Part shown: in pieces, positions 26,034-34,341 of the stretch
How the letters are laid out: each line of letters opens with the position of its first letter
Numbering within the stretch: the stretch's first letter is position 1
Assembly (NCBI RefSeq): GCF_947493425.1
Contig: NZ_CANLRP010000001.1
Location: forward strand, 1 to 64,000
Length of the DNA stretch: 64,000 bases
Source: an uncultured Microscilla sp.
GTDB lineage: Bacteria; Bacteroidota; Bacteroidia; Cytophagales; Microscillaceae
Direction of reading: 5' to 3'
Notes under the pieces: generated by a model
Seen by the model: only the letters and a program-made list of their open reading frames with translations
Databases searched by the model: none
What the model was told of the DNA's origin: nothing
Position numbers and translations under genes: made by a program

Positions 26034-28580
26034 ATGAAGCGATTATTTACTACTCTTTTTATGAGCTTATTGCTCATAGGAAACCTTGCTGCTGACCCTA
26101 TCCAAAAGTCGACAGCAGTTAGTGTTGCACTCAACTGGCTTTCTAGCCAAAACGGAAACCAAAGAACTACAGGAGCACAAAAAACAGTAAAAAGCTGTGA
26201 AGCTGTAGTGTACAAAGGTATGACAGTATACTACCTTGTGTCTTACAACGAAGGTGGTTATGTGATTGTATCTGCTGATGATAAAGCCAAGCCTGTATTG
26301 GGCTATTCAGAAACGAATCCTTTGGACAATTCTTTCCAAAATCCGGTGATTCAGAACTGGATGAAAAACTACAAGATTTATGTATACGACCTGGTAAAAA
26401 CCCAACAAAAAACCAGAAGAACTTCTTACAAAGCTGCCTGGAGCCGTTTGACTCGCAACGAGTCTAAGCGTATAAAAACCGAGGTAGAGCCTATGATGCC
26501 TGACATCTTGTATAGCCAGGGACGTGGCTGGAACGCTCAGTGTCCAGAAGACGAAAAAGGACCTGCCGGACGTGCTTTGGTTGGTTGTGTGGCTACTGCT
26601 ATGGGCCAAGTAATGAGATTTTGGGAGCACCCACGCCAAGGACAAGGTTCAAGAACTTATAACCATAATACGTATGGTGAATTGTCGGCTGATTTTGGTA
26701 ACACTATTTACAACTGGTCGGCTATGTCAAAGTCAACCGCTGACGAGCACAACGCACAGTTGTTGTACCACTGTGGAGTTTCGGTAAGAATGAATTATAG
26801 CGGAGAGTCTTCTGGAGCATATTCTAGAGACGTAGTAACTGCCCTAAAAAACTATTTCCGTTACGACCGTGGCATTAATATGATCTACAAGAGCCGTTAC
26901 TCTGCTGAGGAGTGGGGAAATAAAATGAAAGAAGAGCTTTCAGAAGGACGTCCTGTATTGTATTCGGCAAGAAGCACCTTAACTACCAATGCGGGTCACT
27001 TGTTTGCTTTGGATGGCTACGAGGTAACCAACGAAGGCGACTATTTTCATATTAACTGGGGATGGGCTGGACGCTCTAACGGTTATTTTTACCTAACCGA
27101 GATGATTACACACGGTGGCGACCACAACTGGGTAGAAAGCAATGCGGCTATCATTGGTATCAAGCCGGTAAATGCTGCTCCTGAGTTTACTTCTGCTCCT
27201 GCCGCAAGTATTGCTGCCAACCAAACTTTTGTTTATAATGTAACTGTAATGGACGCAGACGGTGACGATGTAACACTTGAATTGACTTCGGCTCCGGCTT
27301 GGTTAACTCTTGCCAAAGAAAACGGACAGTATGTATTACGTGGTACTCCTGATGCTGGTCAGGCAGGTGCTGCTCAGGTAGTAATTGTTGCCAACGATGG
27401 CAAAGAGTCTGTAGAGCAAACATTTAGTATCTGGATCAAGGCTACCTCTAAAATGGTTGATTTTGAAACCAACGACTTTACCCAAGCTGCTTTCTCTTTT
27501 ACCGACGATAAACAATGGGAACTTACCCAAGCGGTATCAATGGCTGGTTATGGAGTAAAATCTTTGACTATTGCCGATAACCAAAGTACTGAAGTAGCTA
27601 TTACTGAAACTTTCAACGAAGGTGCTGCGGTAGCGTTCAACTTTAAGGTTTCTTCTGAAAGAAGCTACGACTTCTTACGATTCTTTATCGACGGAGAAGA
27701 GCAAGGTAAATGGAGTGGCGATATCAACTGGACAAGCATTAGTTTTGCTGTACCTGCGGGTGAGCATACCTTGACCTGGGCTTATACCAAAGACGGTTCT
27801 CAGAAAAGAGGTGACGATGCTGCTTACTTAGACAACATCGAGTTGATTAACCCACAAACTAACCCAGCTCCAAAAACAGCCATTGACTTTGAAACTACTG
27901 ATTTTAGCCAAGAGGCTTTCTCTTTTAGTGGTACCAACAATGACTTCAAATGGGAAGTAACTCAAGTAGCTACTGGTTATGCTGCCAAATCGCAAACCAT
28001 TACACACAATGAAAAAGTGAGCATGTCAATCACCAAAACTTTTGGCGAAAATGGTGCGGTATTCTTTGACAGAAAGGTTTCTTCTGAAGGCAACTACGAT
28101 TTCTTAGAGTTTTATGTAGATGGTCAATTGCAAGAAAAATGGAGTGGCAATGTAGACTGGAGCCGTGTAAACTTTAGCGTGGCTGCTGGTGAGCACACCC
28201 TTACCTGGACCTACAACAAAGACTACTCTGTATCTTCGGGCGACGATGCTGCCTGGGTTGATAACATCGAATTGGTAGGTGTAAACAATGGTTCTGACCA
28301 ACGTTTGACTGCTCCTACTACCGTAACTACTTTGAAGCAAAACTTCCCTAACCCTGCTCAGTACAGCACTCAAATCGGTTTTGAGTTGGCCGAAGCTGGT
28401 AAAGTAAAGGTAGACGTGTTGAACTTGTCAGGTAAAGTAGTAACTACTGTGTTGAACCAGGCTTTAGAGGCTGGCGCACACCGTGTACAGTTGAACACCA
28501 CTGGCTTGCAAAAAGGTATTTACATTTACCGTTTGGCAGTAGCTGGTAAAGTATTTACTAAAACAATGGTAGTGAAGTAA
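26034..28580 (+). CDS. C10 (streptopain-type) peptidase with T9SS tail
   Basis: An 848-residue secreted cysteine peptidase. Residues 1-20 are a signal peptide; about 20-110 is a Spi/C10 propeptide (GGYVIVSADDKAKPVLGYS). The catalytic domain follows with nucleophile Cys185 in LVGCVATAMGQVM and His322 in AGHLFALDGY, then FHINWGWAGRSNGYF. About 383-475 is an Ig-like cadherin-type domain (APEFTSAPAASIAANQTFVY). About 480-610 and 622-755 are two near-identical beta-sandwich repeats (VDFETNDFTQAAFSF, DDAAYLDNIEL). About 770-848 is a T9SS type A sorting domain (KQNFPNPAQYSTQIGFEL to KGIYIYRLAV). Expected to be a surface or secreted protease that matures by removing its propeptide. Confidence 0.93.
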   Translation: MKRLFTTLFMSLLLIGNLAADPIQKSTAVSVALNWLSSQNGNQRTTGAQKTVKSCEAVVYKGMTVYYLVSYNEGGYVIVSADDKAKPVLGYSETNPLDNSFQNPVIQNWMKNYKIYVYDLVKTQQKTRRTSYKAAWSRLTRNESKRIKTEVEPMMPDILYSQGRGWNAQCPEDEKGPAGRALVGCVATAMGQVMRFWEHPRQGQGSRTYNHNTYGELSADFGNTIYNWSAMSKSTADEHNAQLLYHCGVSVRMNYSGESSGAYSRDVVTALKNYFRYDRGINMIYKSRYSAEEWGNKMKEELSEGRPVLYSARSTLTTNAGHLFALDGYEVTNEGDYFHINWGWAGRSNGYFYLTEMITHGGDHNWVESNAAIIGIKPVNAAPEFTSAPAASIAANQTFVYNVTVMDADGDDVTLELTSAPAWLTLAKENGQYVLRGTPDAGQAGAAQVVIVANDGKESVEQTFSIWIKATSKMVDFETNDFTQAAFSFTDDKQWELTQAVSMAGYGVKSLTIADNQSTEVAITETFNEGAAVAFNFKVSSERSYDFLRFFIDGEEQGKWSGDINWTSISFAVPAGEHTLTWAYTKDGSQKRGDDAAYLDNIELINPQTNPAPKTAIDFETTDFSQEAFSFSGTNNDFKWEVTQVATGYAAKSQTITHNEKVSMSITKTFGENGAVFFDRKVSSEGNYDFLEFYVDGQLQEKWSGNVDWSRVNFSVAAGEHTLTWTYNKDYSVSSGDDAAWVDNIELVGVNNGSDQRLTAPTTVTTLKQNFPNPAQYSTQIGFELAEAGKVKVDVLNLSGKVVTTVLNQALEAGAHRVQLNTTGLQKGIYIYRLAVAGKVFTKTMVVK

Positions 28581-28633
28581 TAAGCTTTCATTAAACACTG
28601 GGTTTTAAAAGCTCAAGTGACGATATACCAAAC

Positions 28634-28666
28634 AAAAAGGGCACGTTCTGAACGTGCCCTTTTTGT
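28634..28666 (+). terminator. Intrinsic terminator of C10 peptidase
   Basis: Arms AAAAAGGGCACGTT and AACGTGCCCTTTTT around a three-base loop, with T-run. Confidence 0.9.
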
Positions 28667-28716
28667 TTTTTACTGTTGTTAGTCTTTGGGTTTACATCAG
28701 CCAAAGCAACTATGGT

Positions 28717-29232
28717 TTACATAAGGTGTAGCAAGCGCGCTACAAAAAGCCCATTTTTGTCGTGGCAGCCCCAAAGCTTACCCCCCGATTTGTAATAATT
28801 GTCAAAGTCTTGTTTTGTCCAATCAAGCACCAATACTGCCTTGCCGTTTTCAAGCATTACCCTGTATTTGGTTATACCCCTTGTTTTGGCTATTCTATCA
28901 GCTTTGGCTTTGCCCGTAATGGCAGGGCGCAAAAGCGAAGGAGCTACATTATAGTCGTTGGGTTCGGGCGGTAGCAGTGGAGGTGGGTTATAGTTTACCC
29001 CGGTATACACCTTTTGCAAATCGGTTTGGATGGCAGCCTTGAGCCTTTTGACCAGGTCTACATCGTACACCATAAAAGCATACTTTGGTGGCTTGCCCGC
29101 ATAAGCCCACGTGAGTCTATGTAGCAGGTCATCAAGTCGTTGCAGGATGTGATCCAAGCTGGCAAAGTTTTCGGCTAACTGCTGTATAGCTGTAGTGGTG
29201 GGTTGAGCTTTTTTATTTACTTTGTTTTTCAT
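28717..29232 (-). CDS. Hypothetical protein, paralogue of upstream gene
   Basis: A 171-residue cytosolic protein of no known family (start ATG at 29232 chosen over an upstream GTG at 29241). It is paralogous to the gene directly upstream (29252-29749): both have TTTAIQQ, a FDNLLHR/LDDLLHR helix, AYxGxPxxYxFMV, and end with a W-T-(K/Q)-x-D-x-x-x-Y-x-x-S-x-G-K-L-W-G ... F-(I/V)-x-R-x-L-H-L-M block. The middle holds a Pro-rich linker. The two lie 19 bases apart behind a KilA-N gene. Function unknown; possibly prophage-derived. Confidence 0.6.
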   Translation of the reverse strand: MKNKVNKKAQPTTTAIQQLAENFASLDHILQRLDDLLHRLTWAYAGKPPKYAFMVYDVDLVKRLKAAIQTDLQKVYTGVNYNPPPLLPPEPNDYNVAPSLLRPAITGKAKADRIAKTRGITKYRVMLENGKAVLVLDWTKQDFDNYYKSGGKLWGCHDKNGLFVARLLHLM

Positions 29233-29251
29233 TGTTATCACATTATAAGTG

Positions 29252-29749
29252 CTATTGATTGTCTTGCATCAAGTGCAAAAAACGAATGATAAAAACGCCT
29301 TCGTCAGAGAAGTTACCCCATAGTTTACCCATCGATTCTTGGTATGCCTGTACGTCTGCTTGGGTCCAATTGGTAAACAACGCATATTCGTTGTGGAGCT
29401 TTATAGCTCTAAAGTCGGTAATTCCTTGGGCTTCGGCAATGGCTATAGCTTGTTCAATACTGGTTATTTGTTTAGGTCTTGCCAGGGGGCGCAGGTGCGA
29501 ATGATCTTCTTGAGGCAATGCCTTATAATGAAGCCTGGCGTTTTGCAGGTCTTGTTTGATGGCTTGCTTCAGTTGGTGTAAAAAATCATAATCGCCCACC
29601 AAAAAATAATTGGGTTGTGGGCTACCATTATAAGCCAACATCATTCTATGCAACAAGTTGTCAAACATTTCTAATAGTTCGGCTTCGCTGCCAAAGGTTT
29701 CAATTACTTGCTGTATGGCAGTAGTAGTGTTGGTTTTAGGGTTTTGCAT
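29252..29749 (-). CDS. Hypothetical protein, tandem paralogue
   Basis: A 165-residue protein paralogous to the next gene downstream, sharing the N-terminal LLHR helix region and the C-terminal GKLWGNFSDEGVFIIRFLHL block. The middle carries PKQITSIEQAIAIAEAQGIT, matching AKADRIAKTRGIT in the paralogue. No signal peptide or membrane segment. It begins 17 bases after the KilA-N gene ends, so the three genes probably form one operon. Family not recognised. Confidence 0.6.
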   Translation of the reverse strand: MQNPKTNTTTAIQQVIETFGSEAELLEMFDNLLHRMMLAYNGSPQPNYFLVGDYDFLHQLKQAIKQDLQNARLHYKALPQEDHSHLRPLARPKQITSIEQAIAIAEAQGITDFRAIKLHNEYALFTNWTQADVQAYQESMGKLWGNFSDEGVFIIRFLHLMQDNQ

Positions 29750-29766
29750 AAGGGTAGTGTAGTGGT

Positions 29767-30258
29767 TTAAACATTGAAAGGTTTGTCGTTGGTTTGATTG
29801 TTTTCATCAGGCCTTTGGTAAAGCCTCAACTCTTCAAATAATTTATCATGTTTGTCTTCTAGTTGGTCATAATCTTTCCGGAGCACTTTATAACGTACCT
29901 CAAGGTCACCTGTGAGTATTTGTTTGATAATGGTGTCGCACCAAACCGCAAAATCAGGATTTATCCATCGGGCAAACAATACCACCAAATCAGGATGGAA
30001 GTAGGTGCCTTGAGTGATCCCTGTTTTTGAGTGATCACTTTTTGAAAAGTTACCTTTAAAGGTTTTTACTACATCGCTGTAGTCCAATTGGTGGTATTTA
30101 CAAAAAGCTTTTACATATTCGGTAAAATACTTCGACTTGATGAAGTTATCCAGCCTTTTAGCTTTCATTACTTTTATGGTTTGAGTAGCGTTTATCCAGC
30201 CGTCGGGTGTAAACACTATTTCTTTCCCCAAGAAGGTTTTTTGTAGTTGGTTGTTCAT
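29767..30258 (-). CDS. KilA-N domain protein
   Basis: A 163-residue protein with a KilA-N domain, a DNA-binding module typical of phages and large DNA viruses: FTPDGWINATQTIKVMKAKR (start), LDNFIKSKYFTEYVKAFCK, GITQGTYFHPDLVVLFARWI and FAVWCDTIIKQIL. A short charged coiled coil follows the domain (residues about 125-155). It probably heads an operon with the two paralogous hypotheticals and lies divergent to an XRE-type repressor, with 209 bases between the starts. This arrangement recalls a phage regulatory region, but no other phage gene is present. Confidence 0.85.
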   Translation of the reverse strand: MNNQLQKTFLGKEIVFTPDGWINATQTIKVMKAKRLDNFIKSKYFTEYVKAFCKYHQLDYSDVVKTFKGNFSKSDHSKTGITQGTYFHPDLVVLFARWINPDFAVWCDTIIKQILTGDLEVRYKVLRKDYDQLEDKHDKLFEELRLYQRPDENNQTNDKPFNV

Positions 30259-30467
30259 CGATAGTATTTTTATTTTTTTGATAAATAGATGTGTAGGACA
30301 TCATTAATTGCAGAGATATGATTTTTGTTAATCATTGCTATATTTGTGTTAAGTGTATATTTTTAGATGAGTTTGGTACAAATATATACTGTTTTAGATT
30401 TAAAAATACTAAAAAGGTTTTTATTTTTATAAATCAGTTGTTTTTGGCTGAAAAAAGTAATGAAGGT

Positions 30468-30890
30468 ATGTTAGAAGAAGTAGCTAAAAGAATAACGTCT
30501 GCAAGGAAAAGCTTAGGACTGGGGCAAAAAGAACTGGAAAGGGAGCTTAACCTTTCTAAGGGTACTATAACAAAAATAGAAAACCTTACCAGAAAGATAG
30601 ATTCTCATACACTCATAGCTTTGTATAATAAGTTTGATGTATCTCCCAACTATATACTTCTGGGCTTGGGGGAGATGATATTGGAACAAAGTAGTAGTGA
30701 GCAGGGGTGTGAAAATACTAAAAATAGAACGCTTGCCCACCTCTCCGACTATATTGAAAGGCTCTTGGAAGATATATCAACTATAAAGGAAGAGCGAGAT
30801 GAGTACAAGAAAACCTTGGCAAAAATATATGACAATACAGAAAAGGGAGGCTCAGGTGTCTCGCCGGAGGGTAAAAGTGGCATTGCTTAA
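30468..30890 (+). CDS. XRE-family helix-turn-helix regulator
   Basis: A 140-residue protein. I chose the ATG at 30468, where a helix-turn-helix begins at once (MLEEVAKRITSARKSLGLGQ, KELERELNLSKGTITKIENL); 50 in-frame codons upstream encode a low-complexity hydrophobic segment that is unlikely to be real. The HTH_XRE domain spans about residues 5-65, followed by a linker and a coiled coil (IERLLEDISTIKEERDEYKK), as in phage-type repressors and Bacteroidota XRE proteins that dimerise through a C-terminal helix. It lies divergent to the KilA-N gene. Its last 39 bases overlap the convergent TPR gene. Confidence 0.8.
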   Translation: MLEEVAKRITSARKSLGLGQKELERELNLSKGTITKIENLTRKIDSHTLIALYNKFDVSPNYILLGLGEMILEQSSSEQGCENTKNRTLAHLSDYIERLLEDISTIKEERDEYKKTLAKIYDNTEKGGSGVSPEGKSGIA

Positions 30891-32126
30891 TATCCAGTCA
30901 CAAACCTGTTTGGCTTTTTCATCTTCAGTAAGGTCATCCCCCTGCTCTAAAGTGTCATCCTTTTGGGTAGTATGAATCACTTTCAAACTTCTTATTTTAG
31001 CGGTATTTTGATCCATATTCTCTGAACTTGACAAGTGCAATTGTGCTAGTTTTTTTGTTTGGTTTTTATACCTTTTAAAAACAACGAACAGAATAATTAA
31101 TAAAAACACCATCGATAGAAAACCCGCCAACCTTAGAGTAGCCACTGTTTGTAACTGTTGTTTTGCCAAAATAGCTTTTTGATCAAGTTCGGCTTGTAAT
31201 AAGTCTTTTTTATGGAGTAATGCTTTTCTTGACTCTAGGTACAAGTCGTGATCTTCTTTTATAATCTCCCTTAAGTTGCTATCGAGCAAATCATTTACTT
31301 TTTGACATACCAAGCTAAGTTGAGGTAGCTTTTTTTGTCTAAAAAGTAACAAGCCTTTAGCGTGTAATAATAAGACCTGATTGTATAAATTACTGTCAGC
31401 TACATTTAAGTACTGATTTGCTGACTCGAGGTCTCCTTTCTTGAGATAACATTGAGCCATATACAGTGAAACATTACATCTATCTTCATTTTTATTTCTA
31501 AGTTTTTGTGATTTTTTATAATAGAGCACAGCAGCATTATACCGACCAAACATCTCGTTTGTTTTTGCAATAGTAAAAAAGTGATTGGCTTTAAGTTTTT
31601 TGTTATTCTTTACTGCCATTATCTTATCATACGCTTTACCAAGGTAGTATTGGGCAGAGTCTAATTTATTACGTTTCGCATAAGCCTTGCCTATCACTGT
31701 ATATGTATTATATGAATACTTAGAGTTTAGTTGGCTTTTAACCACCTCTTGCCCCAATGCTATAGCTTTTACTGGTTGATTTAATCTCAAATAGTTATGG
31801 GCAATATTAGCTTGTACATACAGTTTCCAAGCTTTATCAAGTGGAGAAATAGCAATGGATGATGTATAAAATTTATTACTTTTGTTATATTCTTTATTTA
31901 ACCCATATATATACCCTAGCAGAAAGCTCGCTTTTCTTTTTTCTTTATTGTTACTTGCTAAAGTAGTAGACTTGAAAGCAACTATTTTCGCACTATCAAT
32001 GTCTTTTTGCATAAGAAAATAGGCTTTCCGGTACAAGTTGTTAAAGTTAGTTTGTACGCCTTTTTGAGCCAGAGCTACAAAAGTTGTGGCAAGGAGCAGA
32101 GCTAAGGTTAAAAATTTAATTCTCAT
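30852..32126 (-). CDS. TPR protein with C-terminal membrane helix
   Basis: A 424-residue protein. A signal peptide (LTLALLLATTFVALAQ) is followed by tetratricopeptide repeats from about 30 to 250 (for example AIALGQEVVKSQLNSKYSYN and AAVLYYKKSQKLRNKN), a helical connector, and one membrane helix (about 333-350, LAGFLSMVFLLIILFVVF), leaving about 70 cytosolic residues. Many Bacteroidota proteins of this layout end in a LuxR-type or histidine kinase domain after the helix; here no such domain is present, only a short charged tail. It may be a truncated sensor. Its 3' end overlaps the XRE gene on the opposite strand by 39 bases. Confidence 0.75.
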   Translation of the reverse strand: MRIKFLTLALLLATTFVALAQKGVQTNFNNLYRKAYFLMQKDIDSAKIVAFKSTTLASNNKEKRKASFLLGYIYGLNKEYNKSNKFYTSSIAISPLDKAWKLYVQANIAHNYLRLNQPVKAIALGQEVVKSQLNSKYSYNTYTVIGKAYAKRNKLDSAQYYLGKAYDKIMAVKNNKKLKANHFFTIAKTNEMFGRYNAAVLYYKKSQKLRNKNEDRCNVSLYMAQCYLKKGDLESANQYLNVADSNLYNQVLLLHAKGLLLFRQKKLPQLSLVCQKVNDLLDSNLREIIKEDHDLYLESRKALLHKKDLLQAELDQKAILAKQQLQTVATLRLAGFLSMVFLLIILFVVFKRYKNQTKKLAQLHLSSSENMDQNTAKIRSLKVIHTTQKDDTLEQGDDLTEDEKAKQVCDWILSNATFTLRRDT

Positions 32127-32810
32127 TTTAAATTAAAGCTTTGTAATGTAATTTAGTTGATAATGTCTTTGATCACATTTTATTTGAATAATGTTTTAGC
32201 TTATTCGGGTAGCAATTCTTAAATTTTAATTATTATGCTTAACCCAAAAATAACTTATTTTTTTCTATTGCCAAGTCGAAGTTATTGAATAAAAAGCAAA
32301 TGCAATCAATAAAAGGTGGTTGCTGTGAGAATGGTAGCAATCTGCCCCCAAAAACTACTACTAGTACCAATGCAGCAGTTATGGCAGACTTCAATGAATA
32401 TTACAAAAAAAATGATAGTTAGTTAAATTAAAACACCCCTTACGTACGATGCTTTTGACACCGAAAAATGACCTTTTAACTAACAAGTTCATAAGCCGCT
32501 GAAAATAAGTATACTATGAATTTGTTAGTTGCCTATGGAGCAGGGTGTACCTAGAGCCTTGCACCTAGTCCCTGGAACCTTGTCAGGGTATCCACTTCTT
32601 AAACATGGAAGAGTTTTTTACAAGTGTATTTGAGGCGTTGCAATAAAAAAACGGTGTGATGGCGGGGAGGTATACTGGTAGCTGCCCCACCTAAAATATA
32701 TGGGCAGCAGGGGCGTTAGCCAAGCAGTGCGAGGCCTTAGACAATAAACCAAATGTTTGCTTTTTCTGTTATAGTCTTGTATTTTCCCTTTCGTTTAAAA
32801 TTGAAGATGG
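32127..32810. other. Intergenic region with degenerate repeats
   Basis: A 684-base gap. At about 32540-32585 degenerate copies of a 12-14-base unit (ACCTAGAGCC, TTGCACCTAGTCC, CTGGAACCTTG) resemble the short tandem arrays common between Bacteroidota genes. A hairpin with arms GCTGCCC and GGGCAGC lies at 32681-32708. No coding frame is convincing. Confidence 0.45.
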
Positions 32811-34148
32811 ATGAGCGATTTTGACCAAATATTACAGAACTATGTGCGTCAGATTCTCAAAATTCAGCAAGAACGCGCCGAAGCTCCTTTGCAAACCGAA
32901 GAGCTGAAACGGATTGCCGAAAACCTGGGATTGAGTGAAAATGATTGGCAACATATACAAGGCACGTTTGATGCGTCGCTTGCCCGTGGTAAAAGTTTTG
33001 TGCAATACAAAAGCTGGCACAACGCCATAAAAGAGCTACAGTTGGCCGTAAAAATTAACCCTGCCCACGCCGATGCGCTCTATCACCTGGCAGTGGCCTA
33101 TTGGCAACGCAACCGCAAGAAGGGCAAAAAAACTGACATGAAACAAGCCGAAGTATACGCGCGCCGTTGTGTACAGGCAGACTATGCCCACGATGCGGCT
33201 TTGCGTTTGATTAGTCGCCTCGAAAAACAAAAAACACCCAAAACCAGCAAACAAAGCATCGTGTTGATCGCTCTGGTGTTGCTTACTACTTTGGGGGTGT
33301 CGGGGTATATTATATGGGACATGAGCCGCAATAAGTTGCCAATGAATAAATTGCCTGTGCATGCCACCCCACCTCGCCCCAAGCCCAAAAACACCGAGCC
33401 TGTGATTGTAAAAACTCCGGATAACCGCAATGTGATTGATTTGCCTGTGGTGTTGCACAATGGTAATGACAATGCCACGGGGTTGGCGCTCGACCTAGAG
33501 AGCTCATTGTATCGTCGGGGCGACTATGAAATGTTGTATCAACTCAGGGGAAGCATTAAAAGCGAGGTGTTTGAGGTGTCGCAGCTTACCCTGCGCTTAA
33601 AGCTGGTTGACCGCAACGGGGAGGTAAAGTTTGAGAAAGACTTTGAAGTGTTAAACGCAGACAAAGATGTGCCTATACGCCCCAACGATTACATTCCTTT
33701 TGCCAAGATATTCAGACAACAAACCTTTCCTCCTCATTTTAAAGATGCCTTGCTAAGCGTGGTGAAAATTTCTAAAACGTCGCCGGAAGGCAAATACGAA
33801 CCTGCCAAACTGGTGCCTTTGCAGTGGGAGCAATCACCCCCGGTGGGTATCAATATAGAGGTAAGGCAACGCGAAGAAACTATGATACCCAACAGCGATA
33901 AGTTTTCGCATGATTTTATACTTGAAGTGAAAAATACAGGAACGCTCACCATCAAAAGCCTAAAGGTAGATGTGCGTTGGTTTAACGATAAAGACAAGCT
34001 GGCGCATAACGAAGAAATGACCTTGGTAGCACCTGGCAATGCTATGTTGAAGCCACAGCAAACGCGTTTGAAAAAGGGGGAGTTTATGGTAGGGCTCAAA
34101 AAAGCCAACTACAAAGACTTTGACTTGATTATACTGGAGATAAAGTAG
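32811..34148 (+). CDS. TPR protein with membrane helix and beta-rich C-terminus
   Basis: A 445-residue protein. Residues about 60-145 hold two to three TPR-like repeats (YKSWHNAIKELQLAVKINPA, HADALYHLAVAYWQRN), then one membrane helix (about 148-170, SIVLIALVLLTTLGVSGYII). The rest, about 200-445, is beta-rich with Ig/FxLYD-like patterns (DLPVVLHNGNDNATGLAL, EVKNTGTLTIKSLKVDVRWF) and would be outside the cell membrane. The C-terminal region resembles in style the extracytoplasmic tail of the Ser/Thr kinase at 47590, suggesting a related periplasmic sensing domain, but identity is too low to claim homology. Function unknown. Confidence 0.7.
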   Translation: MSDFDQILQNYVRQILKIQQERAEAPLQTEELKRIAENLGLSENDWQHIQGTFDASLARGKSFVQYKSWHNAIKELQLAVKINPAHADALYHLAVAYWQRNRKKGKKTDMKQAEVYARRCVQADYAHDAALRLISRLEKQKTPKTSKQSIVLIALVLLTTLGVSGYIIWDMSRNKLPMNKLPVHATPPRPKPKNTEPVIVKTPDNRNVIDLPVVLHNGNDNATGLALDLESSLYRRGDYEMLYQLRGSIKSEVFEVSQLTLRLKLVDRNGEVKFEKDFEVLNADKDVPIRPNDYIPFAKIFRQQTFPPHFKDALLSVVKISKTSPEGKYEPAKLVPLQWEQSPPVGINIEVRQREETMIPNSDKFSHDFILEVKNTGTLTIKSLKVDVRWFNDKDKLAHNEEMTLVAPGNAMLKPQQTRLKKGEFMVGLKKANYKDFDLIILEIK

Positions 34149-34201
34149 GTAATTGCGAATAATTCAAATTATTTTAGTGCGGTTAAACTACGCAGCTTTT
34201 T

Positions 34202-34234
34202 ATACCTGCCAGGTTTTCAATACCTGGCAGGTAT
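34202..34234. repeat. REP-like palindrome
   Basis: ATACCTGCCAGGT and ACCTGGCAGGTAT form a perfect 13-bp stem with a seven-base loop, between two convergent genes. There is no T-run, so it is more likely a dispersed palindromic repeat of a type widespread in Bacteroidota than an intrinsic terminator. Confidence 0.65.
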
Positions 34235-34341
34235 GGATATTTATCTTTATTATAGGTTTTAAAATACTTGACGCAAATATTAAATTTCAATTGCCTATAC
34301 TAAAAAAACTATCAGGTCTAATGAGTGATTATAATAGTAAA

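Noticed and set aside
30318-30467. 50-codon N-terminal extension of the XRE regulator
   Set aside because: It is low-complexity and Phe/Ile-rich, unlike a regulator N-terminus; the HTH starts immediately at the ATG at 30468.
28717-30890. Complete prophage
   Set aside because: Only regulators and two hypotheticals are present; no integrase, capsid, terminase, tail or lysis gene and no attachment-site repeats flank the block.
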